NCBI GenBank assembly: GCA_039707655.1
Contig: CM077668.1
Span: forward strand, 64,993,086-65,057,085
DNA: 64,000 bases
Direction: 5' to 3'
Source: Elymus sibiricus
Lineage: Eukaryota; Streptophyta; Magnoliopsida; Poales; Poaceae
The notes below the pieces were generated by a model that saw only the letters and a list, made by a program, of their open reading frames with translations, was not told where the DNA came from and searched no databases. The position numbers and the translations under genes were made by a program. Each line of letters starts with the position of its first letter. The stretch's first letter is position 1. Positions 45,475 to 56,682 of this stretch are shown here, one piece after another.

Positions 45475-47151
45475 CTAAACCAACTCCAAAGAAGAGAGGT
45501 ATTCTATTCCTCAGTCCTGAAGATATGCGGGAAGCAAAGAAATCTATGAAGGAGAAAGGTATTAAATCTGAAGATGTTAAAAATCTACCACCTATTGAAG
45601 AAATACATGGACTCGATATCCCGACACAGGTAGTAGAGGTAAATTCTCTCTATAGATTTCAGGAAGGTGATAGTCCATATAATAAATCTCTTAGTCAATG
45701 CTTGGATGAATTTGATAACTATATTGTGAAACAAGAAAACTTTAATGAATATGTGAGTAATCAACTGAAGCGTAATGCTATTGCAATTGAACGACTATGT
45801 GATTTGATGTTTAGAATTGCTAATGATGTTAAAGGCTTATGTAAACACTCATCCATGGTTCAAACTCAGTTAGAACAAGTTTTCAAGTCGCAAAATGATT
45901 TGCTTAATGAGATGAATAATAAAATGAATGATCGTGTTGTTAGAGTGGTTACTAGAGGTGGTAGAATGACTCGGGATCCTCTATATCCTGAAGGTCACCC
46001 TAAAAAAATTGAGCAAGAGTCTCAAAGAATTAATAATGATGCACCTAGTTCACCTAGGAAGAAGAAAAAGAATAAGGATAGAACCTTGCATGCTTCTAGT
46101 GAACCTGTGGTAGACAAACCTTCTGAGAATGCTAATGATGTTTCTATTTCTGATGCTGAGACACAATCTCGTAATGAACATCCACCTAGTGATAATGATA
46201 ATGATGATGCTAGTAATGATCATGTTGATGCTCAACCTGACAACGATAAAGAATCTGATAATGAGGTGGAAATAGAACCTGAACCTGAGCGTGATGACCC
46301 ACCTGCTAAGAATAAAAGATATGATAAAAGAGACTTTGTTGCTAGGAAACATGGTAAGGAAATAGAACCATGGGTACAAAAACCTATGCCTTTCCCTAGT
46401 AAGGCTGTCAAAAATAGAGATGAAGAGGCTTTTAATCGCTTTGTGGAATTGGTTAGACCTTTGTATTTGCGAATACCTTTGACTGAAAATATGAAAATGC
46501 TCCTTATGCTAAATACATGAAAGACATTGTCACAAACAAGAGGAAAATACCGAAGGCTGAGATCTCCACCATGCTTGCAAACTATTCATTTAAAGGAAAA
46601 GTACCTCAGAAATTAGGAGACCTAGGGATACCTACTATACCATGCTCCATTAAAAGAAATTATGTCAAAACTGCTTTGTGTGATTTAGGAGCTGGTGTTA
46701 GTGTTATGCCCTTCTCTTTATATAGAAGACTTGATTTGAGCAAGTTAACACCTACTGAATTTCTTTGCAAATGGCCGATAAATCAAGTGCTATACCCATC
46801 GGTATTTGTGAGGATGTTCCCGTTGTAGTTGCTAATGTTACTATCTTAACAGACTTTGTTATTCTTGATATGCCCGAGGACGACAACATGTCGATCATCC
46901 TTGGTAGACCCTTTTTGAATACTACAGGGGCTGTTATTGATTGCAACAAAAGTAAAGTCACTTTTCACACCAATGGTAATGAGCATACGGTATAATTTCC
47001 GAAGAAACAACATCAAATGAATGGTGTCAACTCTATTGAAAGAATTATGACAATCACTATTGGAGGTTTTGAATTTCCTCTTCCGACTTCTAAAAAGAAA
47101 TATCAAACTCTTATTGTTGGGGAGATTCACATCCCCGTTGAGGTAACATAG
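45475..47151 (+). pseudogene. gag: Element C Gag C-terminus and aspartic protease, broken
   Basis: The frame continues C's Gag across the D insertion. It has a linker rich in Asp/Asn/Glu (about 46100-46300) and a basic stretch (SPRKKKKNKDR). A one-base deletion near 46500 shifts the frame. The next frame carries the protease motif ALCDLGAGVSVMP and breaks again by one base near 46762. The third frame includes MSIILGRPFLNTTGAVIDC, with a stop at 46993-46995 and the final stop at 47149. The protease would mature Gag. No RT follows. Confidence 0.87.
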
Positions 47152-47940
47152 TGTTATACGAATATTCTTCGGTTTCGTGTTACTCGGAAATGGTTTGTTA
47201 ATAAGACTTGATCAACCTTATTAATGGATTCTTTTTGAGGGGCATGTGGTCCATGAATTTAGTAAGCACAACCTACTGTATTCATAATTTACTTTCTGTT
47301 AATTTTAGCTCAATAAAGTAGAATGCCATGATTATCTTGTTTTCTGAATTATCCGTGCAATAAAAAAAATGTCCCGAAAATAAAAGTTCTCGGAATGAGC
47401 TGAAAACTTAGTATGATTTTTTCCATAATATTTGAGAATTTTTGGCATTGAACACACCCCAGGGGGATGCACCTATGAGCCACGAGCTCACAGGGCGCGC
47501 CCACCCCCCTAGGCGCGCCTAGTGAGCTCGTGGGTCCCACAGGGGCCCCCTCACTTAGTGCACCTACCCATTGCCTTCTTCCACCTCCAGAAAAAATCAC
47601 CCTTGCCTCTGAGCCCGTGTTCTTGCTCATTTTCATGTGATTTTCGATCTCCTTGCTCGGAGCTCCGTTTCTGAAACTTTTTTGAGGAATCGCTCCTTGG
47701 TATGTGACTCCTCCGATGGTCCAATTAGTTTTTGTTCTAGTTGTTTATGTTTTACACATTTTGCTACTATTGGTGACCATGTATATGAGCTTGCATATTG
47801 AATTTGTATGGTTCAAAGTAGTTTTGATGCCTAATATAGCCTCTAGATACTAGGTGGAGTAGTTGCTATCAATTTTGTTAAGTATTGTTCACCTTTATTT
47901 TGGGGACTAAAAATTTCAGAAATTTTTTAGAGAAAAGAAA
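47152..47940 (+). other. Element C spacer with LTR-like segment and palindrome before ORF2
   Basis: No gene is seen. From about 47378 to 47590 the sequence resembles C's own LTR around its palindrome (AATAAAAGTTCTCGGA, then the palindrome, GTGGGTCCCACAG, AGAAAAAATCA). The palindrome here has perfect 12-base arms: CCACGAGCTCAC (47480-47491) and GTGAGCTCGTGG (47522-47533). The layout suggests an internal promoter or splice region for the downstream ORF; this is inference. Confidence 0.65.
47480..47533. repeat. Internal copy of the Athila-LTR palindrome in element C
   Basis: Twelve-base perfect inverted repeat with inner GGGCGCGCC/GGCGCGCC pairing. It is the only copy of the five that is not in an LTR. 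Confidence 0.85.
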
Positions 47941-49053
47941 ATGCTTAAGAAATGGCTGAGGGGCTCTTCAAGCCGGAGTTTCGAGGAAACTCCGAATGAG
48001 AAGCCCAAGTATAATCTCCCTCGTCCAGCCGAAGTGCGGCCGTGCGAATGGTCGTGCAACACTTTCTCGAGGGATGCGGGCATTTACGAAGACTTCTATT
48101 ATTTGGCAAATAATGCTGGGCTCATTCCATTCCTTGAAGATAAGTGTGATCAGTATCTCCTCCTCACCAACACTTTTGTGCAGAACTTTCGCTTTTATGC
48201 TAGGAGGGAGACACCCACCGTAGAATTCCATCTCTATGATACTTCTCATGAAATGACACTTGATAAATTTTGCCAAGTATGCAAAATTCCTAATGAGGGC
48301 AGGGCCCTAGAGCCACGTCCTAGGGACATTGAGGATTTTATACCCATAGTTACTATGGGGGATATGAGAGGAGTTTCCGGTGCTAGAGTTGCTAGTTTAC
48401 ATTTTCCCGTCTTGCGGTACTATTCATTATTTGCTGGGAGGTGTCTAACTGGTAGATGGGAGAGTGGTACACTCAGTTCACCTGATCTTGCTATTCTGCG
48501 CCATGCACTTTATGGTGACAGAACCTTTAGTTTGGGGGCTATTATTGCACAGCGGTTACACACTAACCGCTCTAAGGGTATCGTCTATGGTGGTATTTAC
48601 TCTTCTCGCCTCGCTAGACATTTCGAGATTCCTATTAGGCATAGGGAGGATGAGCTTTTACCTACCAAATATCTTGATTATGATAGCATGGTTGAGCATA
48701 ATTTTATAGATTCTGGCAAGATTCGATTTTGGCATAACTTGGTATTTAGTCAGGGTACTCGTGAGATTATTGCTTTGCCTGCACCTGCTTTGTTCGATCT
48801 TTCCAGGGGCAGGTACACTATTATGCCTGAGGACATCTATGCTTATTGGGGCCTGACACTGCTTATCAGTGGGAGCCTCAGGAGCCTCAGTATTACCTTG
48901 GACCTTACTATTTCGAGCCATGGCCATAGACCAAGTTGGGCCAAAAGCCTAAACTTGGGGGAGTACGTATTTCTCACCGTCATTACATTCATGTACCACA
49001 CATTAATTCCAGTTGTCGGTGTTCATCCTCTTTCATTGTATATCCATGTTTAG
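47941..49053 (+). CDS. ATHILA ORF1-like protein of element C
   Basis: A 370-residue frame from ATG 47941 resembles the plant ATHILA ORF-1 family, which lies downstream of or apart from pol in Athila elements; its function is not known. A basic start (MLKKWLRGSSSR) precedes the conserved body at about residues 45-310, with FYYLANNAGLIPFLEDKC, FHLYDTSHEMTLDKFCQVC, RYYSLFAGRCL and ILRHALYGDRTFSLGA. The last 50-60 residues run into the noncoding PPT-like zone (AAACTTGGGGGAG at 48951-48963) and look out of frame relative to homologs, so a late frameshift near 48885 is likely. No signal peptide or clear membrane segment is seen. It is the best kept frame of C. Confidence 0.8.
   Translation: MLKKWLRGSSSRSFEETPNEKPKYNLPRPAEVRPCEWSCNTFSRDAGIYEDFYYLANNAGLIPFLEDKCDQYLLLTNTFVQNFRFYARRETPTVEFHLYDTSHEMTLDKFCQVCKIPNEGRALEPRPRDIEDFIPIVTMGDMRGVSGARVASLHFPVLRYYSLFAGRCLTGRWESGTLSSPDLAILRHALYGDRTFSLGAIIAQRLHTNRSKGIVYGGIYSSRLARHFEIPIRHREDELLPTKYLDYDSMVEHNFIDSGKIRFWHNLVFSQGTREIIALPAPALFDLSRGRYTIMPEDIYAYWGLTLLISGSLRSLSITLDLTISSHGHRPSWAKSLNLGEYVFLTVITFMYHTLIPVVGVHPLSLYIHV
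48951..48963 (+). other. Polypurine-tract-like box at the end of ORF2, element C
   Basis: AAACTTGGGGGAG differs by one base from the true tract of C at 51033-51045. Confidence 0.6.
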
Positions 49054-51046
49054 TTTTATTTCACTTTCTTTTGTGTGATGGAAAAACTTTGAAAATCCAA
49101 AAATATTTCTTGCTTCTTTTCGGTTTTTCTTTCCTGTTTAGTTAATTCATAGTAGTAAAAGAAAACCCAAAAAGATTTCTCGTTTCTTCTTTTGTGTTTG
49201 TTGGGAGTTCTTCGGTGTAAATAGTTTTCTCGCTTTTCGTTTTTCTTCTTTCGTTTGTTTCTTTAGAAAAACTAAAAACTCCAAAAACATTTCAGTGTGT
49301 TTCTCAGAATTTCTTTTCTTTTCTTGAGTAGTCGTAAGGAGAAGACCCCGCTATAATTGTTGAGAGGCTCTCATATGCTTTGTTACTAATCTAACTAAGA
49401 GCCAAAATTACCTTGTCTTCTCCTTTGAATAAATGTTTGCAGATTTCAGCTTAGTCCACGTCACACTTGCACTATTATTATTATCACATCATTCGAGCGT
49501 GCAACTGAAAGGTAATAATGACGATATTTTGATCAGGTGATTGTGGCAAAGAAAAGCTTGTATGAACTCTTCTTGTTTTTCATTTTTGTAAATATGTTTA
49601 GCTCTGTATCCATGATTCAACATACTATGAGTAAACATGTTTGTGAAGACAATTAGAGATCATAGTTGCTCATGCCATGTTTAGGTAGCTAGGAGTGAAT
49701 AATGATTTATCTTGTGTGTCAACATGCATTAAAATGGTTGTGATGTAGTATGTTAGTATGGTATCCTCCACTAAATAATTCAAGTGGCTTGACTTGGCAC
49801 ATGTTCACACATGTAGTTGATTCAAAACCAATGCAGCCTTCATGATATTTATGTTCAGGGTGTTTATATCCTACTCATGCTCATGTTCAATATTAATTAT
49901 TCACAATGCATGATTATGAGCGTTGTCGCTCTCTAGTTGGTCACTTCTCAACCTATTTGCTAGCCTTCACCTGTACTAAGCGGAAATACTGCTTGTGCAT
50001 CCAAATCCATGAAACCCAAAGTTGTTCCAGATGAGTCCACCATATCTACCTATATGCGGTATTACTCTGCCGTTCCAAGTAAATTTGCATGTGCCACCTC
50101 TAATCATTCAAATAAACATCTGTTTTGTGTGCCCGTACCACTCATGGAGTGACGGGGCGGTCAACATCTTCCATGCTAAGTGGGTTATTCTCATGATGGG
50201 TGTTTATTCACTCGTCATTGCACGAGAGAGGCTGGTAATTGGGATGCCCAGTCCCGTTAAACAAAAACAATGAAAAATATAATAAAACAAGCTCCCCCGA
50301 AAAGTTGATTGTTTGGAGGGCACCCGTGAATTTGGCTAGCCATGGCTTGTGTTTGTTTGGTGGAGGGGGAGTAAACCTTTACTTTTCTGCATGGGAACGG
50401 CCAATAATCTGTTTAGCAAGGAAGATATTGAAATCCTTTGTCGTGACATTGACAGGAAAAGCACACCTCTCAAATTGTATTCATCTCTGTTTTAAGCTTC
50501 GAGCTCTGGCACCTCTGTAAATCTCTGCTTCCCTCTGAGAAGGGCCTATCTATTTACTTTTATTATTCAGTCATCGCCTCCTCATTCAAGCACCAAATTT
50601 GAGAGCGCTATTGTCATTCTTAGTTTAACATGCATTGAGTCTAGTTAATGTTGGATGTGAGCATGACTGGATCTCTTCTACCCTGAATTACAATGTTTAG
50701 TCACTGCTTGAACTTCAGAGGTGCTCTGCATTTATGTTTTGCGGTCTCAGAAAGGGCTAGCGAGATACCATGTTATCATATTACATCATGATTGTTTTGA
50801 CAAATTGTTGGCTTCCGAGATATCTTATTATTGCTCGCTAGTTGGTTATGTTATTGTCATGAGTAAATGTGAGACCTAAATGTTATCATTCATATGGTTA
50901 GTTCATAATCTTTGCCGAAAACTTGAATACTAGTTAAGCATATATACAGCAACAAGAACAAAAGAGTTTGTAAAAGTTTTTCTTTATCACTTTCAGTTTG
51001 TCAACTGAATTGCAGAGGACAAGCAATGAGTTAAGCTTGGGGGAGT
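49054..51046 (+). other. 3' noncoding region and polypurine tract of element C
   Basis: About 2 kb hold no clear gene. Around 49975-50240 it matches D's 3' region (27350-27605) closely. AAGCTTGGGGGAG at 51033-51045, one base before the 3' LTR, is the polypurine tract. The 83-codon frame at 50022-50273 includes the shared peptide ending VYSLVIARE, but frames differ between C and D upstream of it. Confidence 0.75.
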
Positions 51047-52463
51047 TGATACGTCCCAAACATATCTACTTTTCCAAACACTTTTGCTCTTGTTTTGGAC
51101 TCTAATTTGCATGATTTGAATGACACTAACCCGGACTGACGCTGTTTTCAGCAGAACTACCATGGTGTTATTTTTGTGCAGAATAAAAGTTCTTGGATTG
51201 GGCTAAAAATATACAGAGAATATTTCTGGAATATATAAAAATTATTGGTAAAAAGATCTGCTGGAGGGGGGCCACCCAGGAGCCACGAGCTCAGAGGGTG
51301 CGCCCACCCCCAGGGCGCGCCTAGTGAGCTCGTGGGTCCCACAGACCTCCGTTAGCCCTAATTCCAACTCCATAAGTACCGTCTCGTAGAGAAAAAAATC
51401 AGAGAGAAGAAATCATCACGTTTTACGATACGGAGCCGCCACCACCTCCTGTTCTTCATCAGGAGGGCTGATCTGGAGTCCGTTCGGGGCTCCAGAGAGG
51501 GGGATTCGTCGCCGTCGTCATCATCAACCATCCTCCATCGACAATTCCATGATGCTCACCACTAGGAGTGAGTACTTCCTTCATAGGCTTGCTGGACAGT
51601 GATGGAGTTGGATGAGATTTATCATGTAATCAAGTCAATTTGTTAGGGCTTGATCCCTAGTATCCACTATGTTCTTAGGTTGATGTTGCTATGACTTTGC
51701 TATGCTTAATGCTTGTCACTAGGGCCCGAGTGCCATGATTTCAAATCTGAACATATTATGTTTTCAGGAATATAAGTGTGTTTTGGATCCTATCTTGCAA
51801 GTTGTATGCACCTATTATGTGTTATGATCCGTAGTCCCCAAGGTGACAATAATTGGGATTCACTCCGGTGATGACCGTAGTATGAGGAGTTCATGTGTTC
51901 ACTATGTGTTAATGCTTTGTTTTGGTTCTCTATTAAAAGGAGGCCTTAATATCCCTTAGTTTCCTTATGGAGCCCGCTGCCATGGGAGGGTAGGACAAAA
52001 GGTGTCATGCAAGTTCTTACTATAAGCACGTATGACTATATACGGAATACATGCCTACATTGAATTGATGAATTGGAGCTATTGTGTATCGCTCTAGGTT
52101 GTGAATGTTACATGATGAATGTTATCCAACACAAATATCCATTGCTGATCCAATGCCTATGCTTTGCTCATATTGATCTTCGCTAAGTTACTACTGTTGC
52201 TGCTGCTGTTACAATCACTACAAAACTGCTTCTGTTACTGTTCTGGTTACTACTGCTACTGTTACCGCTACTATCAAAACTATCAAACTACTGTGCTACT
52301 AAACACTTTGCTACAGAAATATTATTTTCCAGGCGCGGTTGAATTGACAACTCAACTGCTAAGGCTCATAAATATTCTTTGACTCCCCTTGTGTTATATC
52401 AATTAATTGGGTGAAATACTACCCTCGAAGACTGTCGCGATCCCTTATACTTGTGGGTTATCA
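51047..52463 (+). repeat. 3' LTR of element C
   Basis: It is 1417 bp, starts TGATACGTCCC and ends GGGTTATCA, and is collinear with the 5' LTR. Palindrome arms are at 51283-51293 and 51325-51335. At the TATA position it reads CCATAAGTACC. Confidence 0.93.
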
Positions 52464-52805
52464 ACCTGACGGTCAACGTGACGTGTGGGTGTTGGTCAAG
52501 GGCCCACCCATGTCATGTTCCATCCAGAGGGATCGTGCATATAGAAATGCACGATACTTAATGGTTGCTCCCTCGATCCTCACACATGTTTAACACACAA
52601 ACATGGGGAAGTGGGGGATTTACTGCCGTGTGGCGCAGTTATTCTGTCGCCGCTTCGCATTTTACCCCACCTATAATAGAAGGGACGAGATGAGAGGAAG
52701 AGCTTCATGCTCTCCACCCCCCTATCTTCATCTTCTTCCTCGAGCAATGCCTCAGCACCCAAGCTGGCCTTTTTGCACGTGCACCATAACACTGCGTTGT
52801 CATCC
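52464..52805. other. Upstream region of G1, with short hairpin
   Basis: It begins with the ACCTG duplicate of C. A perfect 9-base hairpin is at 52532-52540 and 52547-52555 (ATCGTGCAT/ATGCACGAT, 6-base loop). CCTATAATAGAAGG near 52670 could be a TATA-like core for the broken gene that follows. Confidence 0.5.
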
Positions 52806-54106
52806 ATGGCCGTCGGCCGTCAGCAGCAGCAACCTTCCGACGCAGGCCAGGCCATCGCCTCGGCGCCCAAGGTAGCATCTGTTACCAAAGGCAAGTAGAA
52901 GCTTTCCACAGTGGTGCAAGGTCAACTAGACCGGATTTCCAATGCCGGCTACCTTCCGCGGTGGGAGGATGCTTACGCATGCCCCGAGTTTATCGCCATC
53001 GGTGAAGACACCATCCATGAAGCCATGCCTAACCCCAGGGGCACCGAGTTGCTATCCTTCGTCCCCTTCCTAATCTGGGGACTGTGTTTGTTGATCCACC
53101 CATTTCATGGGGGACTTCTCCATACTGTTTTCAGCTCCACCATCTTTCCCCAAACTTAATTCTCCACATAGCATGCTTCGTCATGCTATGCGATGCTTTC
53201 CTCTGCTATAGGCCGCAAATTGGCCTGTGGAACAATTTTTTGTGTGTTAAGCTACAAACAAACATCAACGAGACGTGCGAATGTGGCGCCGCCAACATCA
53301 GCTAGATCGCCGAGTCATAGAATCAGAAGGGCAATTTTTTGGAGACCAATAAAATTAGCAGGAAGAGTGGTTCTATCTTCTCGACATGCCGCTGAGATAA
53401 CCTCCCGGGACAGGCATTATTACTAGTTTGACACCAACACCTCCTGAGAAGCACTATTCCTAGAGGCTGAGGAGCTCGGCGCTGTAGGATTCAGCCGCCG
53501 TTGCTCAATTGGCACAGAAGGTGATAAAACTGCATGAACAAGGAGTGACACTGGTGGATGTTATGCTTGTTGCACTCAGCTGAGGAATCTAGCCGCTCCA
53601 AGATCGGGCTCATCCGATGTGGGAGTACAACGCCGAGGATGATGCAACCTGGGCATCCTTGGTGGATACTTCGAGGGCAAGCCCCTCAAAGAAATACTCT
53701 CCCGGATGTTTAACGGCAGGGCGGCCAACTTCCCCAACGAACCACGCGACCTTGGATTTTCCGCCTACAAGCCAGTTCCAGCAGTAAGCCCTTACGTCTT
53801 TTTTGTTTCTAATAACTGATGTTGCCTTCACGTTTTGGCCATAACTGCTATTTTATGCAGGACTGGGGGCCTTGGTCGACCCATCTCAACTTCCCGGCCC
53901 CGCAGCCAGATGATGATCCCTGGCCAGCAGGATGGAGCAGCTACAAGCCGTGGACCCTACCCCGACCACTAAGCGTTGCCGAATTGTCGCCCCTTATATT
54001 AACCTGTATGACAATGAAGTCCCTCAAAACAACAATGAAGACAAACATGATGGGGAATCTTCGAGCAAAGACACCGAAGAAGCCAAGCACAGCCAATACG
54101 AGCTGA
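52806..54106 (+). pseudogene. G1: Transposase_28-like gene, broken
   Basis: The start ATG 52806 opens a Gln-rich N-terminus, with TAG at 52896. The frame goes on to 53159 (LDRISNAGYLPRWEDAYACPE, LLIHPFHGGLL). A frameshift moves the conserved core into the frame at about 53084-53305 (FQLHHLSPNLILHIACFVMLCDAFL, IGLWNNFLCVK). Around 53520-53640 another frame reads VTLVDVMLVAL and, after stops, PLQDRAHPMWEYN, the same signature as in element A's ORF and G2. A possible intron with GT-AG ends is 53784-53860, and a last exon starts DWGPWSTHLNFPAPQPDDDP. It is a dead member of the 'putative gypsy-type transposon' family; its role is unknown. Confidence 0.68.
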
Positions 54107-54109
54107 GGT

Positions 54110-54720
54110 ATCGTGCCCTAGGAGCGGACACGTCGGCTTCTGGCACCAATGTTGTGGGGACGATTCCAACAATGATAGAGATAGGGGTAGGGATGATGCT
54201 GGATCTAGCTAGGCGCAAGTGTGACACAAGAGTTTTGTGGGTCCGGGCCCCTCTCAAAGGAGTTAACAACCCTACGTCTCGAGCTCCAGGAGCTAGTATT
54301 TCTCTGTGTCTGATGATAAAGATTACAAAGATCCAAACCCCTATTCTAGGGGTAGGGGGTGGCATATAGAGTGCGCCAAGCCCCCTCGCCTATTTAGTTA
54401 CATAGGTTTAAAGATGCCTGATTATTATGTCCACCACAAAGGGTAACTGATGTAATGTAGTTAGTAACGCTAGTTCTATTGAAGTCCATGATGCTTCAGA
54501 TGCCTTCTTCGCCGGTTCTACTTCGTGCCTCCGAGTAATTTCTGCGTCCAAGCACTAATGAACTTCATCCAAACAATCCTGGCACATTTGATCCATCCGA
54601 GTGATTTAACACCGTCTGAGTAGCTTATCACGTCAGCTATGTTTGACATATGAGCACTTTACGTTAGGACTCCTATGGAGTATGACTCGACTAATGTCCA
54701 TAAGCTTGCGCCTTAGTAGG
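54110..54720 (+). repeat. Gypsy LTR-like fragment
   Basis: Phrases such as GTGACACAAGAGTTTTGTGG, TTAACAACCCTACGTCTCGAG and GTGGCATATAGAGTGCGCCA resemble the middle of Triticeae Gypsy LTRs (leader with damaged TATA). Ends are not clear; it may be a remnant of the element that carried G1 or G2. Confidence 0.45.
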
Positions 54721-55484
54721 TGACCTCATCATTAGCCCACAAATCCATTAGGATTTTGTGGGATGGGTTTGTTGAAAGCGGAACCAGTCCGAGTGACTAC
54801 GCACGTTATTCTTCGTCGCTTCTTTCGACAAATTCGTTCTGAATGAAATTCGGACGGATTCTTAGAGTTAATCTCTCGAACGTTTGAGGACAAAGGATAA
54901 TCGCAAGGAGAAGTTTGGTGATACTCATTCATCTCTCAGAAGAGGCTAACTAGTGATCTAAATATGGATGTATCATTAAATCTAAGTGACAAGTTTGACG
55001 CATGGGCTGATTCTCTCAGAGAGATGCCATTCTTTATCCCTGAGGAACGTCAATTCTCATCAACTCTAGATCCAAACTTATTAATTTCATGCTTTGGTTC
55101 CTAGAAGAAGGTCCAAACAGGTCCGCGGAGGATCACAAAAATCACCCTATTGCGATTTTTGAGTGATCTATCTTTTGACAACAGAGAACTGATCTGAGTG
55201 GGTGCCCTCTTCTCTGTGTCTCTGCGATTGACTGAGACGAACTATGTTCAAACAGCTGCGATGGCGTCAACGGATCTCTAGGCTTTAATCCCGCAGTGAA
55301 TTCCCCTAGTTTCATGCGTGCCCGTGGTTATTGTAGCAGTTATCGAGAAGGGCATCATGGGTGCCTTGATTCCCGCACCCCACTACGCCACCTGTCGCAT
55401 CAATCGCTACGGCGTGGAGTCGACGGGAGCCGTTGGATCTGTGAATCGACGGCTGCATTCTTTGGTTGCTAAAGTGTCTGCAGT
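54721..55484. other. Unassigned sequence upstream of G2
   Basis: No convincing gene or repeat is seen; short frames (54732-54932, 55312-55509 minus) are not supported. The last 100 bases form the promoter region of G2. Confidence 0.4.
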
Positions 55485-55493
55485 TATAAATAG
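55485..55493 (+). promoter_or_regulatory. TATA box of G2
   Basis: TATAAATAG stands 119 bases before the G2 coding start, a normal plant distance to a leader and start codon. Confidence 0.6.
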
Positions 55494-56586
55494 GAAAGGT
55501 GAGGGGCAAGTCAAAAATTACGGTCTCCCATTCCTCCTTTCACCACTGAAATCACCGCCATCCTTTTTTCCATTCCTCTTCACCGTCGCCGTCATCGCTT
55601 CCTGTGGGCAAGGACAGGACTTTGGTGCTCGAGAAGAAGGAGAAGAAAAAGCAAGCTCGGAAAGGCTCGTCCGCCTCCTGCGTTCCGCCTCCCGATTGGA
55701 TTCAGGGCGATTGGTTGCCGTCGAAGGTGACAAAGAAGGAAGTGAGGGACCTTGTCGCCAATGGCCTCGTGTCTGAAGATGTAGGGAGGTTGCTTCACGG
55801 CGACGAGATCGAACCAGCACCGCGCCTGGATGAGAGGGTACTCCTCGTTTCTCACATAGACAGAGGTTTTTCCATGCCACGACACCCTTTCTTTTGGGGT
55901 TTTCTCAATTATTTTGGCACACAACTCCACCATATTCCTCCTGATGCCATGGTTTACCTTGCTAGCTTCATGTCTCTTTGCGAAAACTTCCTCGGTTATG
56001 CTCCTCATTTGGGTCTTTTTAATCACATTTTCTCCTGCCGCTCTCAGAATGTGAAAAACCTCCTTCAAGTACCACAAAGACAAATCTAGTTCAATTGTGT
56101 GGTAGATTAGGCGTCCAAGTTAGGAAAACTAGCACATTCCCTTTAATAAAAAATTTAGAGACTGTCAAATGGTGGTAGAACACTTGGTTTTACTGTAAGG
56201 ATGTGTCGTCATCTGGGAGTACTATCGGTCTTTCCCCTTACACTCCAGAGAGGGTTGTGGCTCCTCGTCCGAATGGCCTTAGGTTCTTTAAAGCCGAAGA
56301 AACCACAGTGAGCATTCTAGTCACCGCCTTAATCGGGCGAAAAAGGGGCAGTTTAGAAGGAATCGATTTGTTGTCTTCTTTTATCAGTCGGTGCATCCAG
56401 CCACTTCAAGAGAGGGCAAGACCCATGTATCAGTATAGTGGGCTGCAAGATCCGACCAGGGTCAGCAGGAAAGTAATCACCACGAGCGAGATAGAGGCTC
56501 AACTGAAGCGCATTATGACAGAACGCGACGATGCCCGAGCCAGCAGGAATGTTTCGACGTATGACACCGAGCATCAACCGCCAGAG

Positions 56587-56682
56587 GTAGGTTTCTATTT
56601 TCTTGTCTAAACTATCAATTTTTGACTGTTCCGTCTGACTGATGTTGTCTAACCCAAACTTGTTTCTTGACTATCACAATAG
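56587..56682 (+). other. Predicted intron in G2
   Basis: CCAGAG|GTAGGT at the left and CAATAG|GCCATT at the right give a 96-base AT-rich intron joining a conserved segment to the acidic exon. Confidence 0.55.

Larger units (their letters stand above)
22516..52463 (+). mobile_element. Element C: Athila-type Gypsy element, complete, hosting D and E
   Basis: LTRs at 22516-23935 and 51047-52463 match each other and are flanked by ACCTG on both sides (22511-22515 and 52464-52468). Removing the nested D element leaves about 9.56 kb. The interior has an Athila-type primer site, a Gag-protease frame broken by D, an LTR-like spacer, an ATHILA ORF1-like frame and a 2 kb 3' noncoding region. No reverse transcriptase or integrase is visible, so C is non-autonomous. 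It resembles the Sabrina/WHAM group of Triticeae; the exact family name needs a library search. Confidence 0.93.

Noticed and set aside
54732..55509. Possible host gene upstream of G2
   Set aside because: Only short frames with no start context, domain or splice pattern.
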